A stretch of 64,000 nt of DNA from Chitinimonas taiwanensis DSM 18899 (GTDB lineage Bacteria > Pseudomonadota > Gammaproteobacteria > Burkholderiales > Chitinimonadaceae): positions 124,001 to 188,000 of the forward strand of contig NZ_FPKR01000011.1 in assembly GCF_900119825.1 (NCBI RefSeq), written 5' to 3'. Shown in pieces: positions 42,149 to 52,781 of this stretch (positions within the stretch are counted from its first letter, which is position 1; each line of letters opens with the position of its first letter). The position numbers and the translations under genes are program-made. The notes below the pieces were generated by a model. That model was given only the letters and a program-made list of their open reading frames with translations. It had not been told where the DNA came from and searched no databases.

Positions 42149-42170
42149 GACGAACCGGGATTAAACAAGA

Positions 42171-43625
42171 ATGACGCTCGCTAGTTTGAATCTGGTCGCC
42201 GCCCTGCCGGAAATCTGGCTCTTGTGTGCGGTCTCGGCCGTACTGCTGATCGACCTGTTCATCAAGGATGAACAGCGCGACATCACCTATGCACTGTCGC
42301 TGGTAGCATTGTTGGGGAGCGCCGTGCTGACCATCCAGGGTTTTTCCTGGACCCCGCGCGCCGCTTTCTCGGGCATGTTCGTCGCTGATGCGATGTCCGA
42401 TGTGCTCAAGCTCGGCATGTATGCCGCCGTCGGCCTGATGCTGGCCTACAGCCGTGCTTATGCGGCTTACCGCCAGATGTACAAGGGCGAGCTGTTCACG
42501 CTGTCGCTGTTCGCGCTGCTGGGCATGATGGTGATGGCTTCTGCCACCAATCTGCTGACCCTGTATGTGGGTCTGGAGCTGCTGTCGCTGTCCCTGTACG
42601 CGTTGGTTGCCCTGCCGCGTGATTCCAAACCGGCTACCGAAGCCGCCATGAAGTACTTCGTGTTGGGCGCGCTTGCCTCGGGCATGTTGCTGTATGGCAT
42701 GTCGATGATCTACGGCGCCACTGGCAGCCTGGATATCCACGCCATTGCCGCCAAGATCGCGGATGGCTCGGCCAGCCGCACCCTGTTGGTATTCGGCTTG
42801 GTCTTTATCGTCACCGGTATCGGCTTCAAGCTGGGCAACGTGCCCTTCCATATGTGGGTGCCTGATGTCTATCAGGGCTCGCCGACCGCGGTCACGCTAC
42901 TGATCGGTTCGGCCCCCAAGCTCGCTGCCTTTGCCTTCGTCATGCGTCTGCTGGTTCAAGCCATGCCGGGTCTGCTGGTTGACTGGCAGGGCATGCTGAT
43001 CGTACTGGCCGTGCTGTCGATTGGCGTGGGTAATATCGTCGCCATCGCGCAGACCAATCTGAAGCGCATGCTCGCTTACTCGACCATTTCGCACATGGGT
43101 TTCATGCTGCTGGGCATCCTGGCCGGTTCGGCCCAGGGCTACGCTGCCGGTATGTTCTATGCCATCGTCTACGCCATCATGGCGGTGGCGGGCTTCGGTG
43201 TAGTGCTGCTGCTGTCGCGTGCTGGTTTCGAAGCCGAACGCCTGTCTGATCTGAAGGGCCTGGCGCAACGCAGCCCCTGGTTTGCTTGGATGTTCCTGCT
43301 GGTGATGTTTTCGATGGCAGGTATTCCCGTCTTCGTTGGCTTCTTCGCCAAGCTGGCCGTCATTCAGGCGATTGTCGACATCGGTCTGATCTGGCTCGCC
43401 GTGGTGGCGGTGCTGTTTTCGCTGGTTGGCGCGTTCTACTATCTGCGCGTGGTCAAGCTGATGTTCATGGATGAGCCGACCGACCATAGCCCGATCGCAG
43501 TCAAGCTCGATATGCGCGTGCTGCTGTCGATCAACTGCCTGGCTGTGCTGGTCCTTGGCCTGATGCCTGATCGGCTGCTGCAGCTGTGCTATGAGTCGAT
43601 TCGCCATAGCCTGGGCATGCTGTGA
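42171..43625 (+). CDS. nuoN: NADH-quinone oxidoreductase subunit N
   Basis: The 484-residue antiporter-like subunit ends the complex I genes. Motifs are LTLYVGLELLSLSLYALVALPRDS, AAMKYFVLGALASGMLLYGMSMIYGATG, GIGFKLGNVPFHMWVPDVYQGSPTAVTLLIGSAPKLAAF and TNLKRMLAYSTISHMGFMLLG. Its stop overlaps the GTG start of the DUF2818 gene by 4 bases. Confidence 0.97.
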   Translation: MTLASLNLVAALPEIWLLCAVSAVLLIDLFIKDEQRDITYALSLVALLGSAVLTIQGFSWTPRAAFSGMFVADAMSDVLKLGMYAAVGLMLAYSRAYAAYRQMYKGELFTLSLFALLGMMVMASATNLLTLYVGLELLSLSLYALVALPRDSKPATEAAMKYFVLGALASGMLLYGMSMIYGATGSLDIHAIAAKIADGSASRTLLVFGLVFIVTGIGFKLGNVPFHMWVPDVYQGSPTAVTLLIGSAPKLAAFAFVMRLLVQAMPGLLVDWQGMLIVLAVLSIGVGNIVAIAQTNLKRMLAYSTISHMGFMLLGILAGSAQGYAAGMFYAIVYAIMAVAGFGVVLLLSRAGFEAERLSDLKGLAQRSPWFAWMFLLVMFSMAGIPVFVGFFAKLAVIQAIVDIGLIWLAVVAVLFSLVGAFYYLRVVKLMFMDEPTDHSPIAVKLDMRVLLSINCLAVLVLGLMPDRLLQLCYESIRHSLGML

Positions 43626-43921
43626 GTCCGGCACTCTATGCCTTTATCGGATTGGCGGCCTTGGCCGCCAATTTGCCGTTTATGGTCGAGCGCATCCTGT
43701 TTATCTGGGCGCCACGCCAGCATAAGGCCTTCGCTTGGCGCTTGCTCGAGCTGTGCCTGCTCTATCTGCTGATGGGTGGCCTGGGTCTGTGGTTGGAAAG
43801 CCGCCTGGGGCCTGTGCATACTCAGCGCTGGCAGTTCTATGTCACGACTTTCGCGCTGTTCGTGGTGGCGGCTTATCCTGGTTTTGTCTGGCGTTATTTC
43901 TGGCGCAAGCCGGGTATGTGA
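43622..43921 (+). CDS. DUF2818 family membrane protein
   Basis: The 99-residue product has three hydrophobic segments, at about residues 4-22 (LYAFIGLAALAANLPFMVE), 42-60 (LELCLLYLLMGGLGLWL) and 72-90. ANLPFMVERILF and KAFAWRLLELCLLYLLMGG are typical of DUF2818, a betaproteobacterial family that regularly follows nuoN. It starts at a GTG overlapping the nuoN stop. A role in complex I assembly or stability is plausible from its position but unproven. No terminator follows before the tRNA-Val promoter. Confidence 0.9.
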   Translation: MSPALYAFIGLAALAANLPFMVERILFIWAPRQHKAFAWRLLELCLLYLLMGGLGLWLESRLGPVHTQRWQFYVTTFALFVVAAYPGFVWRYFWRKPGM

Positions 43922-43940
43922 AATTTTTTGCATTCAGGGC

Positions 43941-43969
43941 TTGCCAGTTCTTCGTGAAGTCCCTAGAAT
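43941..43969 (+). promoter_or_regulatory. Promoter of tRNA-Val
   Basis: TTGCCA at 43941-43946 and TAGAAT at 43964-43969 are 17 bases apart. The predicted start near 43976 is a few bases before the tRNA. Confidence 0.75.
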
Positions 43970-43981
43970 GCGCAGCTCTTT

Positions 43982-44058
43982 AGGCGCGTAGCTCAGCTGG
44001 TTAGAGCACCACCTTGACATGGTGGGGGTCGTTGGTTCGAGTCCAATCGCGCCTACCA
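43982..44058 (+). tRNA. tRNA-Val (anticodon GAC)
   Basis: A 77-base gene with acceptor AGGCGCG/CGCGCCT, discriminator A and encoded CCA. The anticodon arm CCACC-TTGACAT-GGTGG gives anticodon GAC, and the T-arm has TTCGAGT. It closely resembles E. coli tRNA-Val(GAC). It has its own promoter at 43941-43969 and a terminator at 44148-44179. Confidence 0.96.
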
Positions 44059-44147
44059 ACATCGGAGTAAACGAAGATGTCCTTTCGAACTACTACTACC
44101 GGCACTCTCAATCTGGGCTGAGTCGGCTTTCGGAAGTTCGTTTATTC

Positions 44148-44179
44148 AAAAAAGTGCGACTTAGGTCGCACTTTTTTTT
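44148..44179 (+). terminator. Strong intrinsic terminator after tRNA-Val
   Basis: AAAAAAGTGCGAC at 44148-44160 pairs perfectly with GTCGCAC at 44165-44171 and the following T-run (eight T) around a TTAG loop. It ends tRNA-Val and any nuo read-through. Confidence 0.93.
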
Positions 44180-44210
44180 CGTCTGTAGCAAGCGCATCGC
44201 ATGAATCTGA

Positions 44211-44234
44211 GAAGTCGGTGATCAGTCCGACTTC
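44211..44234 (+). promoter_or_regulatory. Hairpin in the thrS leader
   Basis: GAAGTCGG at 44211-44218 pairs with CCGACTTC at 44227-44234 around an 8-base loop, 33 bases before the thrS start. In E. coli the thrS leader folds into a tRNA-like operator bound by its own enzyme; whether this stem is equivalent is unknown. Confidence 0.4.
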
Positions 44235-44267
44235 CTAATGTAGTCCCAACGTAAAGGTGGAATCGAA

Positions 44268-46175
44268 ATGCCCATCGTCACGCTTCCCGACGGCTCCCAG
44301 CGCAGTTATGACCAACCCCTGCGTGTTGCAGATGTTGCCGCCAGCATCGGCGCAGGTCTGGCGCGTGCCGCCTTGGCCGGCAAGGTGGATGGTGTGCTGG
44401 TCGATACCTCCTATCTGATCGATCGTGATGTGCAGTTGGCGATCGTGACGGAAAAAGATGCGGACGGCTTGGAGGTGATTCGTCACTCGACGGCACATTT
44501 GCTTGCCTATGCGGTCAAGGAGCTGTTTCCTGATGCACAGGTCACCATCGGTCCGGTGATTGAGCATGGCTTTTACTATGACTTCAGCTATAAGCGGCCA
44601 TTTACGCCAGAAGACTTGCTGGCAATCGAAAAAAAGATGGCCGAGCTGGCTAAGCGCGACATTCCGGTCGAGCGCTATGAGCTGAGTCGCGATGAGGCGA
44701 TTGCCTACTTCAAAGGTATTGGCGAGCAGTACAAGGCCGAAATCATTGAGAGCATCCCGGCTGATCAGGTCTTGTCGCTGTATCGCGAGGGTGAGTTCAC
44801 CGACCTGTGCCGCGGCCCGCATGTGCCGTCCACGGGCAAGCTCAAGGTATTCAAGCTGATGAAGCTGGCTGGTGCCTACTGGCGCGGCGATAGTCGTAAC
44901 GAGATGCTGCAGCGTGTCTACGGTACGGCCTGGGCGAAGAAGGAAGACCTCGACCAGTATTTGCATATGCTGGAAGAGGCAGAAAAGCGCGATCACCGTA
45001 AGCTGGGGAAGCAGCTTGATCTGTTCCATCTGCAGGATGAGGCGCCGGGCATGGTGTTCTGGCATCCCAAGGGTTGGAGCCTGTGGCAGTCGGTTGAGCA
45101 ATACATGCGTAAGCGCTTAGCCAAGGCGGGTTATCAGGAAATCCGCACGCCCATGGTCATGGACCGGGTGCTGTGGGAGAAATCCGGCCATTGGGAGAAC
45201 TATCGCGAAAATATGTTCACCACGGAGTCGGAGAAGCGCGACTACGCGGTCAAGCCAATGAACTGTCCGGGTCATGTGCAGGTGTTCAATAGCGGCTTGC
45301 GCTCCTATCGTGATCTGCCCATGCGCTTGGCTGAGTTTGGCGCCTGCCATCGCAACGAACCTTCGGGTGCTCTGCACGGCATCATGCGCGTGCGTGGCTT
45401 TGTGCAGGATGATGCGCACATCTTCTGTACCGAAGATCAGATCGTGGCTGAATCAAAGGCTTTCAATGAGCTGGCCATGTCGGTGTACGACGACTTCGGC
45501 TTCGAGAATGTGTCGGTCAAGCTGAGCTTGCGCCCGGAAAAGCGCGCAGGCACGGATGAGACTTGGGACAGGGCAGAGAACGGCTTGCGCGAAGCGCTGC
45601 GCGCCTGTGGTGTTGAGTGGGAGGAATTGCCGGGTGAGGGCGCCTTCTATGGTCCTAAAGTCGAGTATCACATCAAGGATGCGCTGGGTCGTTCTTGGCA
45701 GTGCGGCACGTTGCAACTCGATTTCGTACTGCCTGAGCGCCTGAATGCGGAGTATGTGAGCTCGGAAGATAGCCTGCGCAAGCGCCCGGTCATGTTGCAT
45801 CGCGCGATTCTGGGCTCCTTGGAGCGCTTCCTGGGCATTCTGATCGAGAACCATGCCGGCGCCTTCCCGCTATGGCTTGCGCCGGTGCAGGCGGTAGTGA
45901 TGAGCATCAGTGAACACCAGGCTGATTACGCTGCTGAAGTCACCGAGCGGCTCAAGCAATTGGGCTTCCGTGTGGAAGCGGACTTGAGAAGTGACAAAAT
46001 AGGCTTTAAAATACGGGAACATAGCTTGCAAAAGCTTCCTTACCAGATCGTCGTAGGCGATAAGGAAAAGGAAGCAGGCTTGGTTGCCGTGCGATCCCGC
46101 GGTGGTGAAGACCTGGGGCAGATGACGCTGGAAGCGCTGATCGAGCGCTGGAGCGCTGAGTCCATCAAGATCTGA
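44268..46175 (+). CDS. thrS: Threonyl-tRNA synthetase
   Basis: The 635-residue class II synthetase charges tRNA-Thr. Residues 1-60 are the TGS domain; the editing domain follows with [34 protein letters not shown]; the catalytic core has [10 protein letters not shown] with zinc ligand Cys333, the motif 2 segment [31 protein letters not shown] and the motif 3 area [31 protein letters not shown]. The C-terminal anticodon-binding domain ends at [23 protein letters not shown] precedes the ATG. It opens the conserved thrS-infC-rpmI-rplT-pheST-ihfA cluster. Confidence 0.98.
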   Translation: MPIVTLPDGSQRSYDQPLRVADVAASIGAGLARAALAGKVDGVLVDTSYLIDRDVQLAIVTEKDADGLEVIRHSTAHLLAYAVKELFPDAQVTIGPVIEHGFYYDFSYKRPFTPEDLLAIEKKMAELAKRDIPVERYELSRDEAIAYFKGIGEQYKAEIIESIPADQVLSLYREGEFTDLCRGPHVPSTGKLKVFKLMKLAGAYWRGDSRNEMLQRVYGTAWAKKEDLDQYLHMLEEAEKRDHRKLGKQLDLFHLQDEAPGMVFWHPKGWSLWQSVEQYMRKRLAKAGYQEIRTPMVMDRVLWEKSGHWENYRENMFTTESEKRDYAVKPMNCPGHVQVFNSGLRSYRDLPMRLAEFGACHRNEPSGALHGIMRVRGFVQDDAHIFCTEDQIVAESKAFNELAMSVYDDFGFENVSVKLSLRPEKRAGTDETWDRAENGLREALRACGVEWEELPGEGAFYGPKVEYHIKDALGRSWQCGTLQLDFVLPERLNAEYVSSEDSLRKRPVMLHRAILGSLERFLGILIENHAGAFPLWLAPVQAVVMSISEHQADYAAEVTERLKQLGFRVEADLRSDKIGFKIREHSLQKLPYQIVVGDKEKEAGLVAVRSRGGEDLGQMTLEALIERWSAESIKI

Positions 46176-46180
46176 GCCCG

Positions 46181-46204
46181 ATGGCCTCGTTAATTCGAGG
46201 CCAT
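46181..46204 (+). other. Hairpin between thrS and infC
   Basis: ATGGCCTCG at 46181-46189 pairs perfectly with CGAGGCCAT at 46196-46204 around TTAATT. A T-rich tract (TTTTCGTTTTTT) begins only 18 bases later, so termination would be inefficient; partial attenuation or mRNA processing is possible. Confidence 0.5.
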
Positions 46205-46251
46205 TGTTACCGGGACGCGCGGTTTTCGTTTTTTACTTGGGAGTAACAGCT

Positions 46252-46773
46252 ATCGCTCAGGATAAAGAGCCGCGGATCAATGGTGAAATCACCGCCCGCG
46301 AAATCCGTCTGTCTGGTGACGACGGCGAGCAACTCGGCATTGTTAGCCTGGCGGAAGCCATGCGCATGGCGGAAGAACGCGAAGTCGATCTGGTAGAGAT
46401 CGCCCCGAACGCAGTGCCGCCGGTATGTCGCCTTATGGATTACGGCAAGTTCAAATACCGCGAAAGCAAAAAGCGGCATGAACAGAAGCTCAAGATCCGT
46501 CAGGTGCAGATCAAGGAAGTCAAATTCCGCCCGGGTACCGATGAAAATGACTTTCAGGTCAAGTTGCGCAATGTGGTGCGCTTCCTGGAAGAAGGTGACA
46601 AGGTCAAGCTCACGCTGCGCTTCCGCGGCCGTGAGATGGCTCACCAGGAAATCGGTATGGCTCAACTCAAACGTGTTGAGACCGAGCTCGGTGAATTGGC
46701 TGTGGTCGAGCAGTTCCCCAAGCTTGAAGGTCGTCAGATGGTCATGATGCTGGCCCCGAAGAAAAAAGCTTGA
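46252..46773 (+). CDS. infC: Translation initiation factor IF-3 (AUC start)
   Basis: The product is 173 residues if translation begins at the ATC at 46252, which gives the family N-terminus [47 protein letters not shown] lies about 8 bases upstream, correctly spaced. The only ATG/GTG/TTG-type start further upstream in frame would add 16 residues unlike IF-3. Rare AUU, AUC or AUA starts are a known feature of infC and let IF-3 repress its own synthesis. The two domains are joined by the Lys-rich linker [67 protein letters not shown]. Confidence 0.93.
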   Translation: MAQDKEPRINGEITAREIRLSGDDGEQLGIVSLAEAMRMAEEREVDLVEIAPNAVPPVCRLMDYGKFKYRESKKRHEQKLKIRQVQIKEVKFRPGTDENDFQVKLRNVVRFLEEGDKVKLTLRFRGREMAHQEIGMAQLKRVETELGELAVVEQFPKLEGRQMVMMLAPKKKA

Positions 46774-46911
46774 GTTGAATACAAGGTGGCGACAAGCCTT
46801 GGGTTGGTGTGAACCGATCCGCTCTTGTCGTAAATAACGTGGCGCTGGGCATTAAGTGTGGAGCAATTCACCACCTTGCGCCGGATATAACTAGGCTAAA
46901 CGGAGTACGTC
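46774..46911 (+). other. infC-rpmI leader region
   Basis: This 138-base gap has no open frame. Its place corresponds to the site where L20 represses rpmI-rplT in E. coli by binding an mRNA pseudoknot. I could not draw a confident pseudoknot by eye; only the location supports a regulatory role. Confidence 0.3.
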
Positions 46912-47109
46912 ATGCCGAAGATGAAGACCAAATCGAGCGCGAAAAAACGCCTCAAGGTGTTGGGTAATGGTGGCGTTAAGCGCTCCAAGGCGTTCAAGCG
47001 CCACATCCTGACCAAGAAGACCACTAAGAACAAGCGCCAGCTGCGCGGCACGACCATGGTCCACCCGACCAATATGGCCTCCGTTCGCGCGATGTTGCCG
47101 TACGCTTAA
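46912..47109 (+). CDS. rpmI: 50S ribosomal protein L35
   Basis: The 65-residue, very basic protein begins [47 protein letters not shown], the diagnostic L35 sequence, and has the standard length. ACGGAG lies 5 bases before the ATG. It is followed by rplT after 22 bp. Confidence 0.98.
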   Translation: MPKMKTKSSAKKRLKVLGNGGVKRSKAFKRHILTKKTTKNKRQLRGTTMVHPTNMASVRAMLPYA

Positions 47110-47131
47110 TCTTCTCGGAAAGGAATAAACC

Positions 47132-47491
47132 ATGCCTCGCGTCAAACGTGGTGTAACAGCCCGCGCCCGCCATAAAAAAGTCCTCGCTCTCGCCAAGGGC
47201 TATCGCGGTCGTCGCAAGAACGTCTATCGCATCGCCAAACAGGCGGTGATGAAGGCCGGTCAATATGCATACCGTGACCGTCGTCAGCGTAAGCGTCAAT
47301 TCCGTCAACTGTGGATCGCCCGTATCAACGCCGCTGCGCGTGAACTGGGTCTGAGCTACAGCAAGTTCATGAACGGCCTCAAGCGCGCTTCGATCAATGT
47401 TGATCGTAAGGTGCTGGCCGATCTGGCCGTGTTTGATAAGGCTGCCTTTGCGCAAATCGTTGCGCAAGCCAAGGCCAGCCTCGCGGCCTGA
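47132..47491 (+). CDS. rplT: 50S ribosomal protein L20
   Basis: The 119-residue protein begins [86 protein letters not shown], a full match to L20, which starts 50S assembly and represses its own operon. GAAAGGA lies ahead of the ATG. An intrinsic terminator follows 14 bp after the stop. Confidence 0.98.
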   Translation: MPRVKRGVTARARHKKVLALAKGYRGRRKNVYRIAKQAVMKAGQYAYRDRRQRKRQFRQLWIARINAAARELGLSYSKFMNGLKRASINVDRKVLADLAVFDKAAFAQIVAQAKASLAA

Positions 47492-47505
47492 GCTCCAGGA
47501 AGTTG

Positions 47506-47535
47506 AAAAAGGGAGGCGCGAGCCTCCCTTTTTTT
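47506..47535 (+). terminator. Intrinsic terminator between rplT and pheS
   Basis: AAAAAGGGAGGC at 47506-47517 pairs perfectly with GCCTCCCTTTTT at 47522-47533 around a GCGA loop, with two more T. It separates the ribosomal genes from pheST, so pheST may depend on read-through or its own promoter. Confidence 0.9.
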
Positions 47536-47561
47536 GTCTGCCCCCGCCTGTGTGTAACGGG

Positions 47562-48620
<1,059 letters not shown>

Positions 48621-48632
48621 GTCGATGCACTT

Positions 48633-48652
48633 GAGCGGGCCGCGGCCCGCTC
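48633..48652 (+). other. GC-rich palindrome between pheS and pheT
   Basis: GAGCGGGCC at 48633-48641 and GGCCCGCTC at 48644-48652 are perfect complements. There is no T-run, so it is more likely an mRNA-stability element than a terminator. Confidence 0.5.
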
Positions 48653-48715
48653 TGCCCCCATCAAGTCCTGCTGAGGTGCCGTGTGGCGCCCGTCAATCCA
48701 TAAGGGAACCAAGCC

Positions 48716-51079
48716 ATGAAATTCTCTGAATCCTGGCTGCGCGAGCTGGTAAATCCAGCCTTGAATAATGCTGAGCTGGCCGAGTTGCTGACCATGGCCG
48801 GCCTGGAAGTGGAAGAGAACGATCCGGCCGCGCCGGCGTTCGACCGTGTGGTGGTCGCCCAGGTGCTGGAAGTACGTAAGCACGAGAATGCCGAGAAGCT
48901 CAATGTCTGCCAGGTGGATGCGGGGCTCGGTGGCGCACCGCTGCAGATTGTCTGTGGTGCGCCGAATGTTGCGCCCGGCGTCAAAGTGCCATGCGCCTTG
49001 GTGGGCGCCAGCCTGCCGGGTGATTTCAAGATCAAGGAAGCCAAGCTGCGCGGCGTGGAGAGCTTCGGCATGCTGTGTTCGGCCCGTGAGCTTGGCGTCA
49101 GCGAGGAGAGTGAAGGCTTGCTGCTCCTGCCGGCCGATGCGCCGGTCGGGGTGAGCTTCCGCGATTACTATCAGCTCGATGATCGCATCCTGACCCTGAA
49201 GCTGACGCCGAATCGCGCCGATTGCCTAAGCCTGAGCGGCATTGCGCGCGAAGTGGCTGCCTTGACTGATTCGCGCTACTCGCCGGTGGCCATCCAGCCG
49301 GCTGCGGTCACTATCGATGCGCAGCGCGCCGTTCACCTCGATGTGCCTGCAGCCTGTCCGCGTTATGTCGGTCGGGTGATTCAGGGCGTCAATGCTGCGG
49401 CAGCGACGCCGGATTGGATGCGTCGACGCCTGGAGCGCAGCGGCATCCGTTCGATCTCCGCCCTGGTCGACATTACCAACTATGTGTTGATGGAGCTGGG
49501 GCAGCCCATGCACGCCTTCGACCATGCCAAGTTGAAGGGCGATGTGCATGTGCGCATGGCGGTGGCGGGTGAGCAGTTGGAGCTGCTGAACGGCAAGCAG
49601 CTGGCGCTGGAGGCCGATATGCTGGTGATTGCTGACGGTAGCGGCCCTATTGCGCTGGCCGGCATCATGGGTGGCATGCCCACCTCGGTGCAGGCAGGGC
49701 AGACTCGAGATGTGTTCCTTGAGTCGGCCTATTTCGCGCCGGCTGTCATCAATGGCAAGGCGCGTCGCCTGGGTTTCGGTTCCGACTCCAGTCACCGCTA
49801 CGAGCGCGGGGTGGATTTCGGCAACTGTCGCCAGGCCATGGAGCGTGCGACCGAGCTGGTCTTGGCCATCTGCGGTGGTCAGGCCGGCCCGCTGACCGAG
49901 GCGTTGGCCGAGCTGCCGGCGCGTGCGCCGGTGACGCTGCGCGTGCCGCGTGTCGCGCGCGTGCTGGGTATTTCGCTCGATGTGGCGCAGATCGTCGCCA
50001 TGTTGCAGAAGCTTGGCTTGCAGGTGGGCCAGGATGGCGAGCGGCTGATCGTGACGCCGCCGAGCTACCGCTTCGATATCAATATCGAGGAGGACTTGAT
50101 CGAGGAAGTGGCCCGCCTGTATGGCTACGACAATGTGCCGACGCGCGCGCCGAGCAATAGCTTGGCGATGCTTAAGCAGGATGGCAAGCTGCGGCCGGCT
50201 CTGGCAGTGAAGCTGGCTCTCGCCGCGCGCGACTTCCAGGAAATCGTCAGCTATGCCTTTGTGGAAGCGCAATGGGAGGCTGATTTCGCCGCCAATACTG
50301 CGCCGGTGAAGCTGCTGAACCCGATTGCCAGCCAGATGAGCGTGATGCGCTCGACCCTGATCGGCGGCCTGGTCAGCACCTTGATCGCCAATCTGAACCG
50401 CAAGCACGAACGTGTGCGTCTATTCGAGGTGGCGCGTGTATTCCACGGTGTGGATGCCAACCAGCAGCCGGAAAAGCTCGCGGGCCTTGCCTATGGCCCG
50501 CGTCTGCACGAGCAATGGGGTGCTACTGCCACGCGGGTGGACTTCTACGACCTGAAGGCCGATGTGGAGGCGCTACTCGCGCCGCGCCAAGCGCGTTTCG
50601 AGAAGGCTGAGCACCCGGCTTTCCACCCAGGTCGCTGCGCGAACATTCTGCTTGATGGCGTGGTCGTTGGGGTAATGGGCGAGCTGCATCCGAAGTGGGT
50701 GCAGAACTACGATTTGCCGGCAGCGCCGGTGCTGTTCGAAATGGATTTGGCGGCACTGATCCAGCGTGATCTGATCGCTGCCAAGCCGGTTTCCAAGTTC
50801 CAGCCCGTGCGCCGCGACCTGGCTTTCGTGGTCGATGATGCCGTGCAATACCAGGACATTCTGGATGCCATGGGCAGCGCCAAATCGCCCTGTGTTACCG
50901 GCATAGAAGGCTTCGATGTGTACCGTGGCAAGGGGGTGCCGGAAGGGAAAAAGAGCCTTGCATTCAAGGTGATATTGCAAGATACTCAGAAAACGCTTTC
51001 GGACGCCGAGATCGATTTGGCCGTCTCCCAGCTCGTCGCTGCGCTGCAACAACGCCACGATGCCCAGCTTCGCAGCTAG
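48716..51079 (+). CDS. pheT: Phenylalanyl-tRNA synthetase beta subunit
   Basis: The 787-residue beta subunit starts [14 protein letters not shown]. Residues 40-150 are the tRNA-binding OB fold ([26 protein letters not shown]). B3/B4 editing-domain motifs ([85 protein letters not shown]) follow. The catalytic-like domain has [21 protein letters not shown], and the C-terminal FDX-ACB anticodon domain begins near [16 protein letters not shown]. It forms the alpha2beta2 enzyme with PheS. Confidence 0.98.
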   Translation: MKFSESWLRELVNPALNNAELAELLTMAGLEVEENDPAAPAFDRVVVAQVLEVRKHENAEKLNVCQVDAGLGGAPLQIVCGAPNVAPGVKVPCALVGASLPGDFKIKEAKLRGVESFGMLCSARELGVSEESEGLLLLPADAPVGVSFRDYYQLDDRILTLKLTPNRADCLSLSGIAREVAALTDSRYSPVAIQPAAVTIDAQRAVHLDVPAACPRYVGRVIQGVNAAAATPDWMRRRLERSGIRSISALVDITNYVLMELGQPMHAFDHAKLKGDVHVRMAVAGEQLELLNGKQLALEADMLVIADGSGPIALAGIMGGMPTSVQAGQTRDVFLESAYFAPAVINGKARRLGFGSDSSHRYERGVDFGNCRQAMERATELVLAICGGQAGPLTEALAELPARAPVTLRVPRVARVLGISLDVAQIVAMLQKLGLQVGQDGERLIVTPPSYRFDINIEEDLIEEVARLYGYDNVPTRAPSNSLAMLKQDGKLRPALAVKLALAARDFQEIVSYAFVEAQWEADFAANTAPVKLLNPIASQMSVMRSTLIGGLVSTLIANLNRKHERVRLFEVARVFHGVDANQQPEKLAGLAYGPRLHEQWGATATRVDFYDLKADVEALLAPRQARFEKAEHPAFHPGRCANILLDGVVVGVMGELHPKWVQNYDLPAAPVLFEMDLAALIQRDLIAAKPVSKFQPVRRDLAFVVDDAVQYQDILDAMGSAKSPCVTGIEGFDVYRGKGVPEGKKSLAFKVILQDTQKTLSDAEIDLAVSQLVAALQQRHDAQLRS

Positions 51080-51119
51080 GCCCATTCCGCGACGAAATCC
51101 GCTTCAAGAATACCGAAAT

Positions 51120-51434
51120 ATGACACTGACCAAAGCTGAACTGGCCGACTTGCTATTTGACAAGGTCGGCCTCAATAAACGCGAGGCCAAGGACATGGTG
51201 GAGGCCTTTTTCGAGGAGATCCGCCAGTCGCTGGAAGCCGGGGAGAGCGTCAAGCTGTCCGGTTTTGGCAATTTCCAGCTGCGCGATAAGCCGCAACGCC
51301 CGGGCCGCAATCCCAAAACGGGCGAAGAGATTCCGATTTCCGCCCGTCGCGTGGTCACTTTCCACGCCAGCCAAAAGCTGAAGGGCATGGTGGAAGATAA
51401 TTATGCAGACGGAAAGCTCGTCGCCGAGGTCTGA
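51120..51434 (+). CDS. ihfA: Integration host factor alpha subunit
   Basis: The 104-residue DNA-bending protein begins [88 protein letters not shown], a full IHF-alpha match including the beta-arm proline region [10 protein letters not shown]. The start at 51120 fits the family; the frame is open upstream through the end of pheT. It follows pheT as in many proteobacteria and overlaps the next gene by 32 bases. Confidence 0.97.
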   Translation: MTLTKAELADLLFDKVGLNKREAKDMVEAFFEEIRQSLEAGESVKLSGFGNFQLRDKPQRPGRNPKTGEEIPISARRVVTFHASQKLKGMVEDNYADGKLVAEV

Positions 51435-51804
51435 GCTGCCGCCGATACCGGCGAAGCGCTACTTCACCATTGGTGAGGTCAGCGAGCTATGTGGCGTGAA
51501 GCCGCATGTGCTGCGTTACTGGGAGCAGGAATTCACCCAGTTGCGCCCGGTAAAACGGCGCGGCAATCGTCGCTACTATCAGCATCACGAGGTGCTGCTG
51601 GTGCGGCGTATCCGTACGCTGCTGTACGAAGAAGGCTTCACCATCAGTGGTGCGCGCAATCGCCTCGAACATCAGGCGCTGGATGCAGCTGAGCATGGGC
51701 AGCTTGAACATGGCATGTTGGTGGAGGAGCCGGGCCAGCCAGGCCTGGATGCCTTGGCCATGCGCCGTGAGCTGGAGTCGCTACGTGATTTTCTTGCCAG
51801 CTGA
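51403..51804 (+). CDS. MerR family transcriptional regulator
   Basis: The 133-residue protein has a MerR-type winged helix at residues 19-88: [70 protein letters not shown]. The rest is a short helical tail without a metal-binding cluster or large effector domain. This small regulator follows ihfA in many beta- and gammaproteobacteria; its targets are not well known. The ATG lies inside ihfA (32-base overlap), so translation is coupled. Confidence 0.92.
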   Translation: MQTESSSPRSELPPIPAKRYFTIGEVSELCGVKPHVLRYWEQEFTQLRPVKRRGNRRYYQHHEVLLVRRIRTLLYEEGFTISGARNRLEHQALDAAEHGQLEHGMLVEEPGQPGLDALAMRRELESLRDFLAS

Positions 51805-51839
51805 CTTGCGCTTGTCAGCTGCGGAAAGTCGGGTATAAT
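51799..51839 (+). promoter_or_regulatory. Promoter of tRNA-Pro with overlapping hairpin
   Basis: TTGTCA at 51812-51817 and TATAAT at 51834-51839 are 16 bases apart, giving a consensus-like promoter 16 bases before the tRNA. AGCTGAC at 51799-51805 and GTCAGCT at 51814-51820 form a perfect stem across the -35 and the end of the MerR gene. Confidence 0.75.
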
Positions 51840-51855
51840 CCGGCCTCCTTCGAGT

Positions 51856-51932
51856 CGGAGCGTGGCGCAGCCTGGTAGCGCACTTGCATGGGGTGCAAGG
51901 GGTCGGAGGTTCGAATCCTCTCGCTCCGACCA
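51856..51932 (+). tRNA. tRNA-Pro (anticodon GGG)
   Basis: A 77-base gene with acceptor CGGAGCG/CGCTCCG, discriminator A and encoded CCA. The anticodon arm CTTGC-ATGGGGT-GCAAG gives anticodon GGG; the T-arm has TTCGAAT. It has its own promoter and a terminator shortly downstream. Confidence 0.96.
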
Positions 51933-51942
51933 AGTAATACAA

Positions 51943-51975
51943 AAAAGGCCTGACAACTATGTTGTCGGGCCTTTT
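51943..51975 (+). terminator. Intrinsic terminator after tRNA-Pro
   Basis: AAAAGGCCTGACAAC at 51943-51957 pairs with GTTGTCGGGCCTTTT at 51961-51975 (one G-T pair) around a TAT loop. Confidence 0.9.
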
Positions 51976-52013
51976 GCATTTTCAGGCCATCCTGGCCGCA
52001 CAGAGGAGTGCCC

Positions 52014-52637
52014 TTGCTCAAGCAGGCCGTTGTGATGCTGGACTTTGAAACCACTGGATTGAGCCCTGCTCAGGGCGCGCGCATCACCGAGGTGGCCGCC
52101 TTGCGCATCATCGATGGCCAGATTACCGAGCGCTTTGTTTCGCTGGTGAACTGCGGTGTGCGCATCCCGGCAGAGATCACGGCGCTGACCGGTATCAGTC
52201 AGGAGATGGTGAATCAGGCCCCGTCGGTTGAGGCGGTGCTGGCTGAGTTGCGGCACTTTATCGGCACGGATGCGCTGGCGGCCCATAACGCCAGCTTCGA
52301 TGCCAAATTCCTGCAGGCCGAATATGCACGCCAAGGCTGGGATGCGGGGAGTGAGGGTTGGCTGTGTTCCTTGTTGCTGGCGCGGCGTCTGTTGCCCGGG
52401 CAGGCAAGCTACTCGCTATCGCGCTTGGCTGGCGCACTGGGTTTGCGCTTTCAGGGGCGGGCGCATAGGGCGGAGGCAGATGCCGAGGTGTCGGCCCGGC
52501 TGCTGGTGCAGCTCACGCAGCGCCTCTGTGTTGCTTATGCTCAGCAGGCGGTTGAGATTGCGCTGCTGCGGCGGATCAGCCAGCTCAGTGCGGCCAAGGT
52601 GCCGGCCTTCCTGCAGCAGGCCTTGGCTGCGGCCTAG
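52014..52637 (+). CDS. DnaQ-like 3'-5' exonuclease family protein
   Basis: The product of about 207 residues has the DEDDh exonuclease motifs. Exo I is VVMLDFETTGLSPAQGARITEVAALRI with Asp and Glu; Exo II is LAAHNASFDAKFL; Exo III is HRAEADAEVSARL with the general-base His and final Asp. It resembles the epsilon-subunit or PolC-type proofreading domain but has no polymerase or GIY-YIG fusion. The start is uncertain: AGGAG at 52004-52008 best suits the TTG at 52014, whereas the in-frame GTG at 52008 overlaps that sequence. It lies between tRNA genes in its own unit. Confidence 0.88.
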   Translation: MLKQAVVMLDFETTGLSPAQGARITEVAALRIIDGQITERFVSLVNCGVRIPAEITALTGISQEMVNQAPSVEAVLAELRHFIGTDALAAHNASFDAKFLQAEYARQGWDAGSEGWLCSLLLARRLLPGQASYSLSRLAGALGLRFQGRAHRAEADAEVSARLLVQLTQRLCVAYAQQAVEIALLRRISQLSAAKVPAFLQQALAAA

Positions 52638-52658
52638 GCGCTGCTCATGCCAAAAACA

Positions 52659-52686
52659 AAAAAGCCCAGCGTGAACTGGGCTTTTT
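52659..52686. terminator. Intrinsic terminator, tRNA-Asn copy 1 and exonuclease gene
   Basis: AAAAAGCCCAG at 52659-52669 pairs with CTGGGCTTTTT at 52676-52686 around CGTGAA. It can act from both sides and is repeated almost identically at 52861-52888. Confidence 0.9.
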
Positions 52687-52695
52687 GTTTACATC

Positions 52696-52771
52696 TGGCT
52701 CCTCGACCTGGGCTCGAACCAGGGACCTACGGATTAACAGTCCGGCGCTCTACCGACTGAGCTATCGAGGA
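52696..52771 (-). tRNA. tRNA-Asn (anticodon GTT), copy 1
   Basis: A 76-base gene on the minus strand with acceptor TCCTCGA/TCGAGGA, discriminator G and encoded CCA. The anticodon arm is CCGGA-CTGTTAA-TCCGT giving GTT; the T-arm is TTCGAGC. It is identical to the copy at 52898-52973. Confidence 0.97.
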
Positions 52772-52781
52772 AAGGACGCGC

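Noticed and set aside
46204-46251. 16-residue upstream extension of IF-3
   Set aside because: It does not match IF-3 and lacks a ribosome-binding site, whereas ATC 46252 has one.
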